Position numbers and translations under genes: made by a program. DNA of 64,000 nt from a bacterium (GTDB lineage: Bacteria; Bacillota_I; Bacilli_A; Izemoplasmatales; UBA1188). The stretch is from positions 62,001 through 126,000 of the forward strand of contig JAFXYB010000022.1 of the NCBI GenBank assembly GCA_017541975.1, written 5' to 3'. Under the pieces are notes generated by a model. The model was given only the letters and a program-made list of their open reading frames with translations, did no database searches and was not told the DNA's origin. This document shows, piece after piece, positions 26,048 through 36,087 of the stretch. Positions within the stretch are counted from its first letter, which is position 1. Every line of letters starts with the position of its first letter.

Positions 26048-27781
26048 ATGTTTAATTATTGTTTTAGAATTGCATCAAAACCGATGAATAAACTTATAGT
26101 GAATATTTTGAAATATTCACTTCTTTCTATATCGGTATTTTTTATGTTTCTATTTATGAACAAGGAAGGTATTTCTCTTCCTGTAATCAATAAATACAAT
26201 CGTATGAATTTATTCTTGTTTTATGAAATACTCTTTTTTGTATATTCGATATATCTTCTTTTCTATACAGGGAAAAATAAACTAGATAAAGAACTATTAC
26301 TATCTATAGATAAACTCCCTATCCACAAGAAGAAGAAATATTCATTCTATCTTTTTGTGAAACTAATTCCAACTATTATCGCATCAGTGATATCACTTAT
26401 TCTTTTAATTCTATTTTATGTGATATTCTTCCTCGTTTTAAAGAACCTTTACGGCTATAAATTTGAACTGAATATCATCACATGTTTAATGACTCTCATC
26501 ATTCCATCCCTCATCTCATTTATAGCTGCATCATATTCATTTTTAGATTATTTCAATTCAGAATTCTTTGATAAATATGATCTTGTCTTCTTTATTTCAG
26601 CACTCATATCTATCTTCCTATACATCTTCATAAATAGATCGATTATAGTGTTTGTATTATTCGTATTATCCGCAAGTATATTCATAGTATCTGCAGTATA
26701 TAACCTTATTTATTTCTATTCCTTAAGAAAAAGAGTTAATCTTTCAAGAAGATCTTCCTTTATCTATTTATTAATTAGAAGAAAGAACATCGCTTATTAT
26801 GTTTTTGCAGTTTTAGTAATGTTTGTGAATGTGGTGTTTATTGCCTCTAACTACAACAAGTTCAAGGATACATCATCTTTTTATAAATATGATTATATCC
26901 TTGAAACTAATGATCCAAACGAATATTTAGAAGAACTCATCACCTCAAACGAAGTTGACTATAATGTAATAAATTCAAAAATAGAGATTGTAGATAACAA
27001 TGAAAAATACAACCTATATAGCCTTGATTTAACTAAATTTAAAGACTTCTATAATATAGATAGTCTTGAAGCGATGTATTTGATGCCTGAAAATGCAATC
27101 ATCCTTCCAAGAACTATCTATAATGAAAATAATCATTATTTAGGTGAAAGAATTAAGATTGAAATTGGTAGAGTTGAAAGAGAATTTGTCCTCTATGGAT
27201 TTATAAACGATATGACTGGATGTAATGCATTTACCAATGTAGAAATAGAATCAAATAGTTCAAAGTATATTTTAATCAATGACTTAATTCAAAGAAGTAG
27301 TATTACCTCATATAATTCTTTGAATAAAATGTTTGGTGGTAATCTCCACAGAAAATTTGAAATAGATGGAGCTAATTACTATGCAGCTATTTTTAAGTTG
27401 GTTGCATCAGTAATTCTATTCATCTTTATCTCGTTCTTTGTCATAACCACTTATATTCTTGAAAGAAGAACTTTTGATGAATCGATAGAATACGATAAAA
27501 CTAAATTATTATCGGCAAATCTCAAAACTGATGAGGTATTTAAAACCATTCTTTCTGCAAACTATTTGATGTTTGTCTTATCGTTTACAGTAATCTTTAT
27601 ACTACTCATTATGGTGTCTTTTTACAACACAAATTATATAAATATAATTTTTAAAGTAAATTATTCATATGTAGATATTTCAGGATATTTCATTTATTTA
27701 CTTGAGATTTTTACATTTTTCACTATAATTATATTTGTTGACTATTTAGTCGAAAAAGGTAAAGTTGATCATGAATTCTAA
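26048..27781 (+). CDS. ABC-permease-like membrane protein (FtsX-type), partner of degenerate ATPase
   Basis: 577 residues with about nine or ten hydrophobic segments. A first group of helices (1-240) is followed by an external domain of about 150 residues (about 270-430) containing SLEAMYLMPENAIILPRTIYNE and LGERIKIEIGRVEREFVLYGF, a beta-rich section resembling the extracytoplasmic domain of FtsX/MacB permeases, and a final three helices. With its neighbour it forms an ABC-like complex that likely lacks its own ATPase activity. Start codon ATG, 2 bp after the preceding stop. Confidence 0.7.
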   Translation: MFNYCFRIASKPMNKLIVNILKYSLLSISVFFMFLFMNKEGISLPVINKYNRMNLFLFYEILFFVYSIYLLFYTGKNKLDKELLLSIDKLPIHKKKKYSFYLFVKLIPTIIASVISLILLILFYVIFFLVLKNLYGYKFELNIITCLMTLIIPSLISFIAASYSFLDYFNSEFFDKYDLVFFISALISIFLYIFINRSIIVFVLFVLSASIFIVSAVYNLIYFYSLRKRVNLSRRSSFIYLLIRRKNIAYYVFAVLVMFVNVVFIASNYNKFKDTSSFYKYDYILETNDPNEYLEELITSNEVDYNVINSKIEIVDNNEKYNLYSLDLTKFKDFYNIDSLEAMYLMPENAIILPRTIYNENNHYLGERIKIEIGRVEREFVLYGFINDMTGCNAFTNVEIESNSSKYILINDLIQRSSITSYNSLNKMFGGNLHRKFEIDGANYYAAIFKLVASVILFIFISFFVITTYILERRTFDESIEYDKTKLLSANLKTDEVFKTILSANYLMFVLSFTVIFILLIMVSFYNTNYINIIFKVNYSYVDISGYFIYLLEIFTFFTIIIFVDYLVEKGKVDHEF

Positions 27782-28970
27782 TACAAATAAAAACAATAAA
27801 AAGAAAAGAATGAGAAAGCCTAGCTTTTTCATCTATTATATCCTTGGCCCTATCGTAATCCTTTGGCTTAAAACAATGCTTAAGTTTAGAAGAAATAAGC
27901 TTAAAATCAAGGGGCCATCTCTCATTATCGCTCCTCATAGATCTTACTATGATTTTTTAACTATCCCATATCTCATCTACCCAACAAGAAGTCACATCGT
28001 TGCGACAACTTATTGGTATCGTAATAAGTTTTTAAAATTCTTACTAGATATCACTGAAACTATCCCAAAAGACCAATACAGAAACGATGTTAGAAGCATC
28101 TTAAAAATCGCAAGTTACCTAAAGGCTGGAAGAAACGTAATGATGTTCCCAGAAGGTCAACTTTCAACTTATGGAACTCCACTTGCCCTACCAAAAGGAC
28201 TCGATAAATTAATTCTAAAATATAAGCCAAATGTATATTTCATCAATCCAAATGGTACATATCTATTTAGTCCAAAATGGAATAATACACCAGGAAAAGG
28301 AAGAATAGATGCTACGCTTGAACTCTTAATCGCAAAAGAAGAACTTGAAACAATCACAAACGAAGAAATAGTAAACAGAATCTCTAACGCCTTTAAGAAG
28401 AACGATGATCTACTCTACATGAGAGAACACCCAGAATACAAATACCTAAGGAAAAACAAAGCCAAAGGCCTTGAAATCGTCCTAATGAAGTGCCCTGAAT
28501 GTGGGGCAATCATGCCATTTAAAACTGATAAACTCAATTTAACTTGTGAATCATGTGGATTCAGTCTAGATTTTGAGAAAGATAGCTATAAATTTACTGA
28601 TACAAGTAAATTCTTAGATTTAAAGGATCTATTTGATTACGATTTAAACGAATATCATAAAGAAATCGATAATGGTCTCGTGCTTGAAGATGAGGCAACT
28701 TTCTCTTACTTTGAAAACATTACTGAAATGCCACTATTCAGTGGAAAGGTGAGAATGGATAATGAAAAGATCGCATTTATCTGTGAAGAAGATGAATCTA
28801 AGAATATTGAAATACCTCATGAAAGAGTAATCAATTACACAATCGCCCTTGGCAAATCATTTGAAGTGCCAATCCCTGAAAAAACATTTAAGATTTATCC
28901 AAAAGATGGAAAACATGCAATATTCTACTGGAACTATATTGCATATCTAAAGGAGAAGAATAGAATATGA
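27771..28970 (+). CDS. 1-acyl-glycerol-3-phosphate acyltransferase (PlsC-like) with zinc-ribbon C-terminal region
   Basis: 399 residues from ATG 27771. The acyltransferase HxxxxD motif is HRSYYDF at about residue 48, with FPEGQLSTYGTP (the conserved E-G-x-x-S/T) at about 127. After the acyltransferase domain ends near residue 230, CPECGAIM and CESCGFSL form a two-pair zinc ribbon (about 240-265), followed by a ~120-residue C-terminal domain not typical of PlsC. The enzyme acylates lysophosphatidic acid in phospholipid synthesis. The upstream TTG at 27765 is an alternative start. It overlaps the permease end by 11 bp and the next start by 4 bp. Confidence 0.85.
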   Translation: MNSNTNKNNKKKRMRKPSFFIYYILGPIVILWLKTMLKFRRNKLKIKGPSLIIAPHRSYYDFLTIPYLIYPTRSHIVATTYWYRNKFLKFLLDITETIPKDQYRNDVRSILKIASYLKAGRNVMMFPEGQLSTYGTPLALPKGLDKLILKYKPNVYFINPNGTYLFSPKWNNTPGKGRIDATLELLIAKEELETITNEEIVNRISNAFKKNDDLLYMREHPEYKYLRKNKAKGLEIVLMKCPECGAIMPFKTDKLNLTCESCGFSLDFEKDSYKFTDTSKFLDLKDLFDYDLNEYHKEIDNGLVLEDEATFSYFENITEMPLFSGKVRMDNEKIAFICEEDESKNIEIPHERVINYTIALGKSFEVPIPEKTFKIYPKDGKHAIFYWNYIAYLKEKNRI

Positions 28971-30598
28971 TTTTAAAAATAAATAATGAATCAAAAGAAT
29001 ATAAAGACGGAACCACACTTGAAGCTATATCTAAAGATTATGAAGGTTCATTTTTCGCCGCAAAAGTTAATAACCGTGTTAGAGAACTAACATACTCTCC
29101 AAAAGATGGTTCAACAGTACAACTTCTAGATTTAACAGAAGGAAATTCTATTAGAATTTATCAAGCAACCCTAAGATACATCATTGCGATGGCACTGCAT
29201 AACGTATATCCTAATGAGAATATCCGTTTTTCTAATTCAATCTCTATGTCATTATTCGCTAAGATAGTTGGTAAAACTACCACTAAAGATATGCTAGAAA
29301 AACTTGAAAAAGAAGTAAATAGAATCATCGCCGAAGATTATAAGTTTGAAAGAAAAACTTATTCCATTGAAGAGATGAAAGAATATTATAAGAACCTTGG
29401 ATATATGGATAAAGTTGAAAATCTTGAATATCGTGGTGAAAATGTTCACGTATATGAATGCAATGGTTATAGAAACTATATGTATTCATATATGACTCCA
29501 AGTTCTGGCTACATTAAAGAATTTAAATTCATCCTTTATTACCCAGGATTTATGATTCAATTCCCAAGAAAAGAAGCTAAAGGATATATACCTCAGTTTA
29601 TCGATGAGCCAAACTTCTTAAAAACTCTCGCAAGAGCTAATAAATGGGCAACTATTACCGACTCAGAAAACATCTCTCACATCAATAAAAAGTGTGAAGA
29701 TTATGATGAATTAGTTAAATATATCGGTGTTTGCGAAACAAGACAAAACCACGATATTGAAGAGATTGGTAAGAGAGTAGAAGAAAACATCGATGATTTA
29801 AGATTGATTGCTATCGCAGGTCCATCGTCATCAGGCAAGACCACCTTCTCAAAACGTCTTGAAATCGAATTATTATCGAGAAATATTCATCCACTTAGAA
29901 TCAGTTTAGATAATTACTACCTAGATGAAAAAGATGCCATAAGAGATGAAGAAGGTAAGGTTGACTGGGAACATATTGAATCATTGAATATTTCTTTATT
30001 TAAAGAAAACATAACTGATTTCTTAAATGGAAAAGAGGTATGTCTTCCATATTTTGACTTCCAAACAAGAGAAAAAGGCTTTATGAAGCCAGTAAAACTT
30101 GAGAAAGATTCAGTAATAATAATTGAAGGTATTCATGCCTTAAATTCAATTCTTACAGATTCAATCCCTAAAGAAAATATCTTTAAAATCTATATCGTTC
30201 CACTAATCCAAAGAAATATCGATAATCATAATCCAATAAGCATTACCGATATAAGACTAGTTAGAAGAATAGTAAGAGATAAAAACTTTAGAAATACGAC
30301 TGCATATAAGACACTATCATCTTGGAAGAGTGTAAGAAATGGTGAAAGAAAATGGATTTATCCAAATATGGAACAAGCTGATTTCATTTTCAATTCTGAA
30401 CTTGGTTATGAACTCCTTGTCTTAAAGAAATATGGCATGGAATCACTCCATGAAGTTGGTTATGATTCTGATCAATTCATAAATGCCAACAGAATCTTAA
30501 AATTCTTAAAAGTATATCGTTCAATAGATGATAATTTAGTGCCTAATAATTCGATACTAAGAGAGTTTATAGGCGGTTCTGTATTCAAAGATATTTAA
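28967..30598 (+). CDS. Uridine kinase-like P-loop protein with N-terminal TGS-like domain
   Basis: 543 residues. An N-terminal ubiquitin-like TGS segment (about 1-60) and a threonyl-tRNA-synthetase second-additional-domain-like region (about 60-240) precede a uridine/phosphoribulokinase-type kinase, with P-loop GPSSSGKTTF at about residue 285 and LRISLDNYYLDE, VDWEHIESL, FDF, IIIEGIHALN typical of uridine kinases. This domain order is a recognised but poorly characterised Bacillota family. Nucleoside kinase activity is likely; the role of the tRNA-synthetase-like part is unknown. The ATG overlaps the acyltransferase stop (ATGA). Confidence 0.88.
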   Translation: MILKINNESKEYKDGTTLEAISKDYEGSFFAAKVNNRVRELTYSPKDGSTVQLLDLTEGNSIRIYQATLRYIIAMALHNVYPNENIRFSNSISMSLFAKIVGKTTTKDMLEKLEKEVNRIIAEDYKFERKTYSIEEMKEYYKNLGYMDKVENLEYRGENVHVYECNGYRNYMYSYMTPSSGYIKEFKFILYYPGFMIQFPRKEAKGYIPQFIDEPNFLKTLARANKWATITDSENISHINKKCEDYDELVKYIGVCETRQNHDIEEIGKRVEENIDDLRLIAIAGPSSSGKTTFSKRLEIELLSRNIHPLRISLDNYYLDEKDAIRDEEGKVDWEHIESLNISLFKENITDFLNGKEVCLPYFDFQTREKGFMKPVKLEKDSVIIIEGIHALNSILTDSIPKENIFKIYIVPLIQRNIDNHNPISITDIRLVRRIVRDKNFRNTTAYKTLSSWKSVRNGERKWIYPNMEQADFIFNSELGYELLVLKKYGMESLHEVGYDSDQFINANRILKFLKVYRSIDDNLVPNNSILREFIGGSVFKDI

Positions 30599-30604
30599 TA
30601 AATT

Positions 30605-30628
30605 GTGTGAGTTTACTCACACTTTTTT
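30605..30628 (+). terminator. Rho-independent terminator
   Basis: Stem GTGTGAG / CTCACAC, loop TTTA, followed by a T run; it starts 6 bp after the kinase stop. Confidence 0.9.
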
Positions 30629-30669
30629 ATTGGATTTTTTTCTTTCTTAACCACATATCATTAAAATTA

Positions 30670-30678
30670 TGATATAAT
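30670..30678 (+). promoter_or_regulatory. Extended -10 of P-type ATPase gene
   Basis: TGATATAAT (extended -10) ends 9 nt before the ATG at 30688, leaving no space for a ribosome site; transcription would start within a few bases of the start codon. Confidence 0.6.
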
Positions 30679-30687
30679 TAAAATGAT

Positions 30688-33123
30688 ATGATTATAAAAG
30701 ACGACATTATATTTGGTCTAACACCAGAAGAGGTGGAAGATAGAATAAAAAAAGGTCAAGTGAACAAAAAAGAAAACAGAAAGACCAAAAGCTATAAAGA
30801 GATCTTCTTTAACAATTTATTTTCTGTTTTTAACCTTGTAATCTTGATCATGGCTTTACTCGTTATTCCAACTATCAAAAGAATTGGTGATTTATCAAAT
30901 ATTATCTTCGTTTTTATTGCACTATTAAATCTTTTAATTGGTATCATTCAAGAGATTAAAGCGAAAAGAATCGTCGATAAACTTGTCCTCGTTAATTCAG
31001 AAAAAGTAAAGGTTTTAAGAAATCTTTCAACTGAATTCATTCAAAACGAAGAAATAGTTTTAGACGATATTTTGATATTGGAAGCAAATAAACAGATTCC
31101 TGCCGATTCCTTAGTTCTTGATGGTGAAATCTATGTCAATGAATCAAATATCACTGGTGAATCTGATGATATTCTAAAGAAAAAAGGCGATAGTCTTTAT
31201 TCTGGATCATTTGTCGTATCTGGCGAATGTAATGCCAAAGTAATACACGTTGGAAAAGATAACTTTATTGAACAACTTTCCAGTCAGGCAACTAAATATT
31301 CAAAACCTAATTCAGAGATAATGAATTCTCTAAATAAGATTATCACAATCATTTCTATATCACTTATTCCTTTATCAATACTTTTATATTTCGTATATAG
31401 AGGTTATTCTAATTATATTTCTGAAGATTTTGTAATATTTAATCTCACAAGAGAACTAGTCCTCGGACTAGTTAGTGCCATCAATGGCATGATTCCATAT
31501 GGCCTATTCCTCTTAACATCAGTTTCTCTTGCGGCATCTATCATCAAACTTGCGAAGAGTAAGACTGTCGTTCAAGAACTCTATTGTATTGAACAACTCG
31601 CAAGGGTCGATGTCCTCTGTCTTGATAAAACAGGAACTATCACTGATGGTACAATGAAGGTAGAAGAGTTAATACTCGTTGATCCAAAGTACCAAGCTCT
31701 TGAAATCATCTCTTCGATGAATGGAACACTAAAAGGCACAAACCAAACAAGCAAAGCTTTAAAAGATAGATTTGGTGATTCGATATATTTCTCGGCAACA
31801 TCAATCCTCAATTTCAATTCTACAAACAAATTTAGCGCAGTTACCTTTAAGGAAGTTGGTACATTCGCACTTGGTGCTCCAGATATTTTAGTAAAACTAA
31901 AAAAGAATGATCCTTATCTAAAACTCATGAACTCAAGAGCTCTATCGGGAAATAGAGTACTTGCCTTATGTAAAACTCCATCAAAAATCAAAGATAATAA
32001 GCTTGCGGGTCCATTTGAACTTGTGGCATTAATATCTATCCACGACAACATTAGAGAAGGTGCAAAAGAAACCATTAAAGAATTCATCGATAATGGCGTT
32101 CAAATCAAAATAATCTCTGGCGATAATCCAATGACAGTCAGCGCTATCGCGAGGGATGCCGGTGTACCAAACTACGATAAATGGATTTCACTCGATGGTT
32201 TAACTGATGAAGAAGTAGTTGAGGCCGCCAATGAATACGCCGTATTTGGTAGAGTAAAACCTAAACAAAAGAAACTCTTAGTTCAAGCACTAAAGAAAGA
32301 AGGACACAAAGTCGCAATGACAGGCGATGGTGTAAACGATATCTTAGCTTTAAGAGAATCCGATTGTTCAATCGCGATGGCAAGCGGTAGCGAGGCAGTA
32401 AAAACCGTTGCCCACTTAGTACTACTCGATTCAAACTTCTTAAGTCTACCAAAGGTAGTTAATGAAGGAAGAAGAGTAATAAACAACATCGAAAGAAGTG
32501 CTTCACTCTTCCTCTCTAAGACATTCTTAATGATACTAATCAATATTACCGCTATAGTTCTATTCTTTATGAATCCAGAACTTGAATTCACAAACCCATT
32601 TAGGCAACCATCTCAACTTATGATAATTGAAACATTTATCATAGGTATTCCATCCTTAATACTAGCTCTTGAACCGAATGCACAGATTATAAGTGGTAAG
32701 TTCCTCACAAATATCTTTAAAGGGGCAGTCCCAGGCGCAATTATCGTCTTTATCGACCTTCTCCTTGTAAGATTCTTATCGCCTATCTTTGGCTTTAGTG
32801 ATTTAGTAGAATCAAATATCTCACTATTAACTTCAACTTATGCATTCTTTATGGTTCTAATCTATATATCGATTCCATATTCAAAACTTCGTATGTGGGT
32901 ATCGATTATTACCGCAGTACTGATATCTCTTTGCCCGCTAATTTCAATCTATACTTTAGAGACATTTGGTGCTGATTTCTTCCACTATGGTTTCATCGGA
33001 AATGTCTTCCAAATGGAACCTGCAGGGTATTTAATGACCGTATCCCTCATCTTAGGATCCGCTCTTCTTTATGCCCTCTTCCTTTTCTTAAAAATCAATA
33101 AAATAAGGAGTGTCAAAAAATGA
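30688..33123 (+). CDS. HAD-IC family cation-transporting P-type ATPase
   Basis: 811 residues. VNESNITGESDDI holds the actuator TGES loop (about residue 153); CLDKTGTITDGT gives the phosphorylated Asp at about residue 312; GDGVNDILALRESDCSIAMASGSEAVK is the P-domain hinge. About ten membrane helices are predicted. It has no N-terminal heavy-metal domain and lacks the K-type or H-type motifs; overall it resembles the CtpE-like calcium or cation exporters. The ion is not readable here. The TGA stop overlaps the next gene's ATG. Confidence 0.92.
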   Translation: MIIKDDIIFGLTPEEVEDRIKKGQVNKKENRKTKSYKEIFFNNLFSVFNLVILIMALLVIPTIKRIGDLSNIIFVFIALLNLLIGIIQEIKAKRIVDKLVLVNSEKVKVLRNLSTEFIQNEEIVLDDILILEANKQIPADSLVLDGEIYVNESNITGESDDILKKKGDSLYSGSFVVSGECNAKVIHVGKDNFIEQLSSQATKYSKPNSEIMNSLNKIITIISISLIPLSILLYFVYRGYSNYISEDFVIFNLTRELVLGLVSAINGMIPYGLFLLTSVSLAASIIKLAKSKTVVQELYCIEQLARVDVLCLDKTGTITDGTMKVEELILVDPKYQALEIISSMNGTLKGTNQTSKALKDRFGDSIYFSATSILNFNSTNKFSAVTFKEVGTFALGAPDILVKLKKNDPYLKLMNSRALSGNRVLALCKTPSKIKDNKLAGPFELVALISIHDNIREGAKETIKEFIDNGVQIKIISGDNPMTVSAIARDAGVPNYDKWISLDGLTDEEVVEAANEYAVFGRVKPKQKKLLVQALKKEGHKVAMTGDGVNDILALRESDCSIAMASGSEAVKTVAHLVLLDSNFLSLPKVVNEGRRVINNIERSASLFLSKTFLMILINITAIVLFFMNPELEFTNPFRQPSQLMIIETFIIGIPSLILALEPNAQIISGKFLTNIFKGAVPGAIIVFIDLLLVRFLSPIFGFSDLVESNISLLTSTYAFFMVLIYISIPYSKLRMWVSIITAVLISLCPLISIYTLETFGADFFHYGFIGNVFQMEPAGYLMTVSLILGSALLYALFLFLKINKIRSVKK

Positions 33124-33368
33124 AACACTATGAATATAAAACACATGGAACATGTTCTCAAAGAATAATATTTGATGTTGACGATGATAATAAAATCCAT
33201 AACACCACTTTTATTGGTGGTTGTAATGGAAACCTCAAAGCTATCTCAAAGCTTGTTGAGGGCAAAGATAAAGATGAAATCATCACTATTTTAAAAGGCA
33301 ACACATGTGGTCCAAGACCAACTTCATGTGCTGATCAGTTTGCTAAAGCGTTAGAAGAAGTTAAATAA
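33120..33368 (+). CDS. TSCPD-domain protein (TIGR03905 family)
   Basis: 82 residues: YKTHGTCSQRIIFDVDDDNKI then FIGGCNGNLKAISKLVEGK and CGPRPTSCADQFAKAL. The three conserved cysteines (residues about 10, 38 and 61) and the C-x-x-R-P-x-S-C-x-D pattern mark the family, related to a C-terminal domain of some ribonucleotide reductases. The function is unknown. It overlaps the P-type ATPase stop by 4 bp and precedes glgA. Confidence 0.88.
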   Translation: MKHYEYKTHGTCSQRIIFDVDDDNKIHNTTFIGGCNGNLKAISKLVEGKDKDEIITILKGNTCGPRPTSCADQFAKALEEVK

Positions 33369-33392
33369 AGATTTCATAAAAAGGAGGAAATC

Positions 33393-34829
33393 ATGAATAT
33401 TTTATTTGCGGGTGTAGAATGTTTCCCTTTCATCAAAATTGGAGGGTTAGGTGATGTCCTTGGTATATTACCGAAAGAATTAAATTCTCTTGGCGATGTA
33501 GACACAAGAGTAATTATGCCAAAGTTTTCTGTCATCAAAGAAGAACTTTTAAAAGATATTGAATTTGTTGATGAATTCTATGTTTTCGTTGGCCAAAAGG
33601 CTCACAAAGTTAAATTATGGCAAGAGAAATACAATGGCTTTATTATTTATTTCTTAGAAAACGAGAAATACTTTAACCGAGAAAGGGTTTATGATTTCCC
33701 TGATGAACTTGAAAGATGGGCACTATTCCAAGTCGGCACAGTTGAAGCGATGAAATATATGAAGGATTTCAAAGTTGACGTTTTAAACTGTCACGACTGG
33801 CATACAGGAATGATTCCAGAAATCATTAAAGTAAAATACTTTAAAGAATTTGGAAATATCAAAACCGTCTTCACAATCCACAACATCATGTTCCAAGGAG
33901 AATGTGATAGACAAACTGCAAAACTCTTCAATATGCCTTTTTCTAATGTGATGGAAATGAATGGCAAAATGAATTTCATGAAGAGCGCAATTGTATCAGC
34001 TGACTATGTAAATACTGTCAGTGATACCTATTCAAAAGAATTATTATCAAGTGACTATTTCTCAATGGGACTTGGTTCAATTCTCAATCAAAAAGCTAAG
34101 GCTAAAGCATTCGGTGGTATTTTAAATGGTTTAGATTATGTCCTTTGGAACCCAGAAACTGATAGTGGTATTCCACTAAACTACACATTTAAAAACTACA
34201 AAGAAGGTAAAGAAAAAGCCAAAAGAGTTTTATATGATAAACTCGGAAGAGAAGATTTTTATACTGATACTCCAATGATGGCAATTGTCTCAAGACTTAC
34301 ACGCCAAAAAGGTCTTGATCTAATAACTCACGTAATTGATAATCTATTAAATGATTATACATTTAAGTTCGTTGTCATCGGTTCTGGTGAAAGGGGATAT
34401 GAAGATTTCTTCAGAGATTTAGAAAAACGTCATCCATATAAAGTTAAATGCTTCATAGGTTATTCGGATGAACTCGCACATCTAACATATGCTGCATCAG
34501 ACTTATTCTTAATGCCAAGTGCATTTGAACCATGTGGTCTTGGTCAAATGATTGCCTTAAGATATGGTTCTCTTCCAATTGTAAGAGAAACTGGCGGCTT
34601 AAAAGATTCAGTTATGCCGTTTAATGAATATACAATGGAAGGAAATGGCTTTAGTTTCACTAACTATAATGCTTATGATATGGATTATGTAATAAGATAT
34701 GCATTTAGAATCTATAAAGAGAAAGATAAATGGGATACTCTCGTAAAGCATGCGATGGAGTCTGATTATAGTTTCAAACAAAGTGCAATCAAATATTATA
34801 AAATGTACAAAGATTTGTTAGATAAATAG
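33393..34829 (+). CDS. glgA: Glycogen synthase (ADP-glucose)
   Basis: 478 residues. The conserved N-terminal K-x-G-G-L motif appears as FIKIGGLGDVLGILP, HDWHTGMIPEI is present, followed by VFTIHNIMFQG, and the C-terminal E-rich block SAFEPCGLGQMIALRYGSLPIVRETGGLKDSV. This GT5 enzyme adds glucose from ADP-glucose to glycogen. AAAGGAGGAA precedes the ATG. Followed 14 bp later by glgC; no branching enzyme or phosphorylase gene is in the window. Confidence 0.97.
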   Translation: MNILFAGVECFPFIKIGGLGDVLGILPKELNSLGDVDTRVIMPKFSVIKEELLKDIEFVDEFYVFVGQKAHKVKLWQEKYNGFIIYFLENEKYFNRERVYDFPDELERWALFQVGTVEAMKYMKDFKVDVLNCHDWHTGMIPEIIKVKYFKEFGNIKTVFTIHNIMFQGECDRQTAKLFNMPFSNVMEMNGKMNFMKSAIVSADYVNTVSDTYSKELLSSDYFSMGLGSILNQKAKAKAFGGILNGLDYVLWNPETDSGIPLNYTFKNYKEGKEKAKRVLYDKLGREDFYTDTPMMAIVSRLTRQKGLDLITHVIDNLLNDYTFKFVVIGSGERGYEDFFRDLEKRHPYKVKCFIGYSDELAHLTYAASDLFLMPSAFEPCGLGQMIALRYGSLPIVRETGGLKDSVMPFNEYTMEGNGFSFTNYNAYDMDYVIRYAFRIYKEKDKWDTLVKHAMESDYSFKQSAIKYYKMYKDLLDK

Positions 34830-34843
34830 GAGGAATTATATAT

Positions 34844-36085
34844 ATGAAAACTTTAGCAATCATTCTTGCTGGTGGAAGAGGTTCAAGACTCGATATTCTA
34901 TCTGAAAAACGTGTTAAACCTTCTGTACCATTCGCAGGTAAATATCGTATTATTGACTTTACACTTTCAAACTGCTCAAATTCTGGTATCTACAACGTAG
35001 ATATACTCACTCAATATCTACCATTATCATTAAATGAACATATTGGTGCTGGTAAACCTTGGGATATGGATAGAAGAGATTCACATGTAACTCTCCTTCA
35101 ACCTCATTCAGAATGGTACAATGGTACAGCTGATGCAATAAGAAAGAATCTTCATTGTCTCTATCAAAGTGATGCTGATTATGTTTTAATTCTATCAGGC
35201 GACCATATCTATAAGATGGATTATCGTAAACTTATCGATTTCCATGTTGAAAAGAATGCTGAAATCACTATCGCATGTAAGGTAGTTCCACTAGAAGAAG
35301 CTTCTAGATTTGGAATTATGGAAGCTGATGAAACTCAAAAAGTTGTAAGATTTGTTGAAAAACCTAAACAACCAAAGAGCGATCTCGCATCAATGGGTAT
35401 TTATGTATTCAATAGATTAAAATTAATCGAACTCTTAGAAGGAAATGATGATATTGAAGATTTAGATTTCGGTGGACACATCATCCCTCAAATGATTTCA
35501 TCAGGTAAGGTTTATGCCTATAAATTCTATGATTATTGGAAAGATGTAGGTACATATGATTCATATCTAAAAGCTAACCTAGAACTCATTGAAACAGTTG
35601 ATAAGATTCAACTTGATATGTATGATCCTAACTGGAAGATTTACACAAGAAGTGAAGATATGCCAGCTGTTAAAGTCGGAAGTAAAGCTAAGATCAATCA
35701 AGCATTACTTTCTAATGGTGCAATAATCGCAGGTGAAGTTACACGTAGTGTAATCTCTCCAGGCGTAATCGTACATCCAACTGCCAAGGTATTTAACTCT
35801 GTTATATTAAATAATACAGAAATTAAAGCTGGTGCTGTCATTGAAAATGCCATCATCGATAAGAACTGCGTTATCGGTGAAAATGCAAGAATTGGTGAAT
35901 TTGAAAACATTCCAAACAAAGAAAAACCAAGCTTACTTTCATCTGGTATAACAGTACTTGGTAAGGGTGTAGTAGTTGGCAATGACGCTAAGATTGGTAA
36001 GAATGTAAGAATCTTCCCAGGAATCAATTTAGAACAAAGGAAATTAAACGTAGTTCAATCAGGAGAAACTATCGTTAAGGAATAA
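34844..36085 (+). CDS. glgC: Glucose-1-phosphate adenylyltransferase
   Basis: 413 residues. IILAGGRGSRLDILSEKRVKPSVPFAGKYRIIDF is the nucleotide-binding loop and allosteric region; GTADAIRKNLH and LSGDHIYKMDYRKL contain the active-site residues; the C-terminal beta-helix starts near 290. The typical GlgC catalytic signature is intact, so I call GlgC rather than the regulatory GlgD subunit. It makes ADP-glucose from ATP and glucose-1-phosphate. AGGAGG precedes the start. Confidence 0.96.
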   Translation: MKTLAIILAGGRGSRLDILSEKRVKPSVPFAGKYRIIDFTLSNCSNSGIYNVDILTQYLPLSLNEHIGAGKPWDMDRRDSHVTLLQPHSEWYNGTADAIRKNLHCLYQSDADYVLILSGDHIYKMDYRKLIDFHVEKNAEITIACKVVPLEEASRFGIMEADETQKVVRFVEKPKQPKSDLASMGIYVFNRLKLIELLEGNDDIEDLDFGGHIIPQMISSGKVYAYKFYDYWKDVGTYDSYLKANLELIETVDKIQLDMYDPNWKIYTRSEDMPAVKVGSKAKINQALLSNGAIIAGEVTRSVISPGVIVHPTAKVFNSVILNNTEIKAGAVIENAIIDKNCVIGENARIGEFENIPNKEKPSLLSSGITVLGKGVVVGNDAKIGKNVRIFPGINLEQRKLNVVQSGETIVKE

Positions 36086-36087
36086 TT

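Noticed and set aside
33393-36085. Complete glycogen metabolism operon
   Set aside because: Only glgA and glgC are present; branching enzyme, phosphorylase and debranching enzyme are not in the window.
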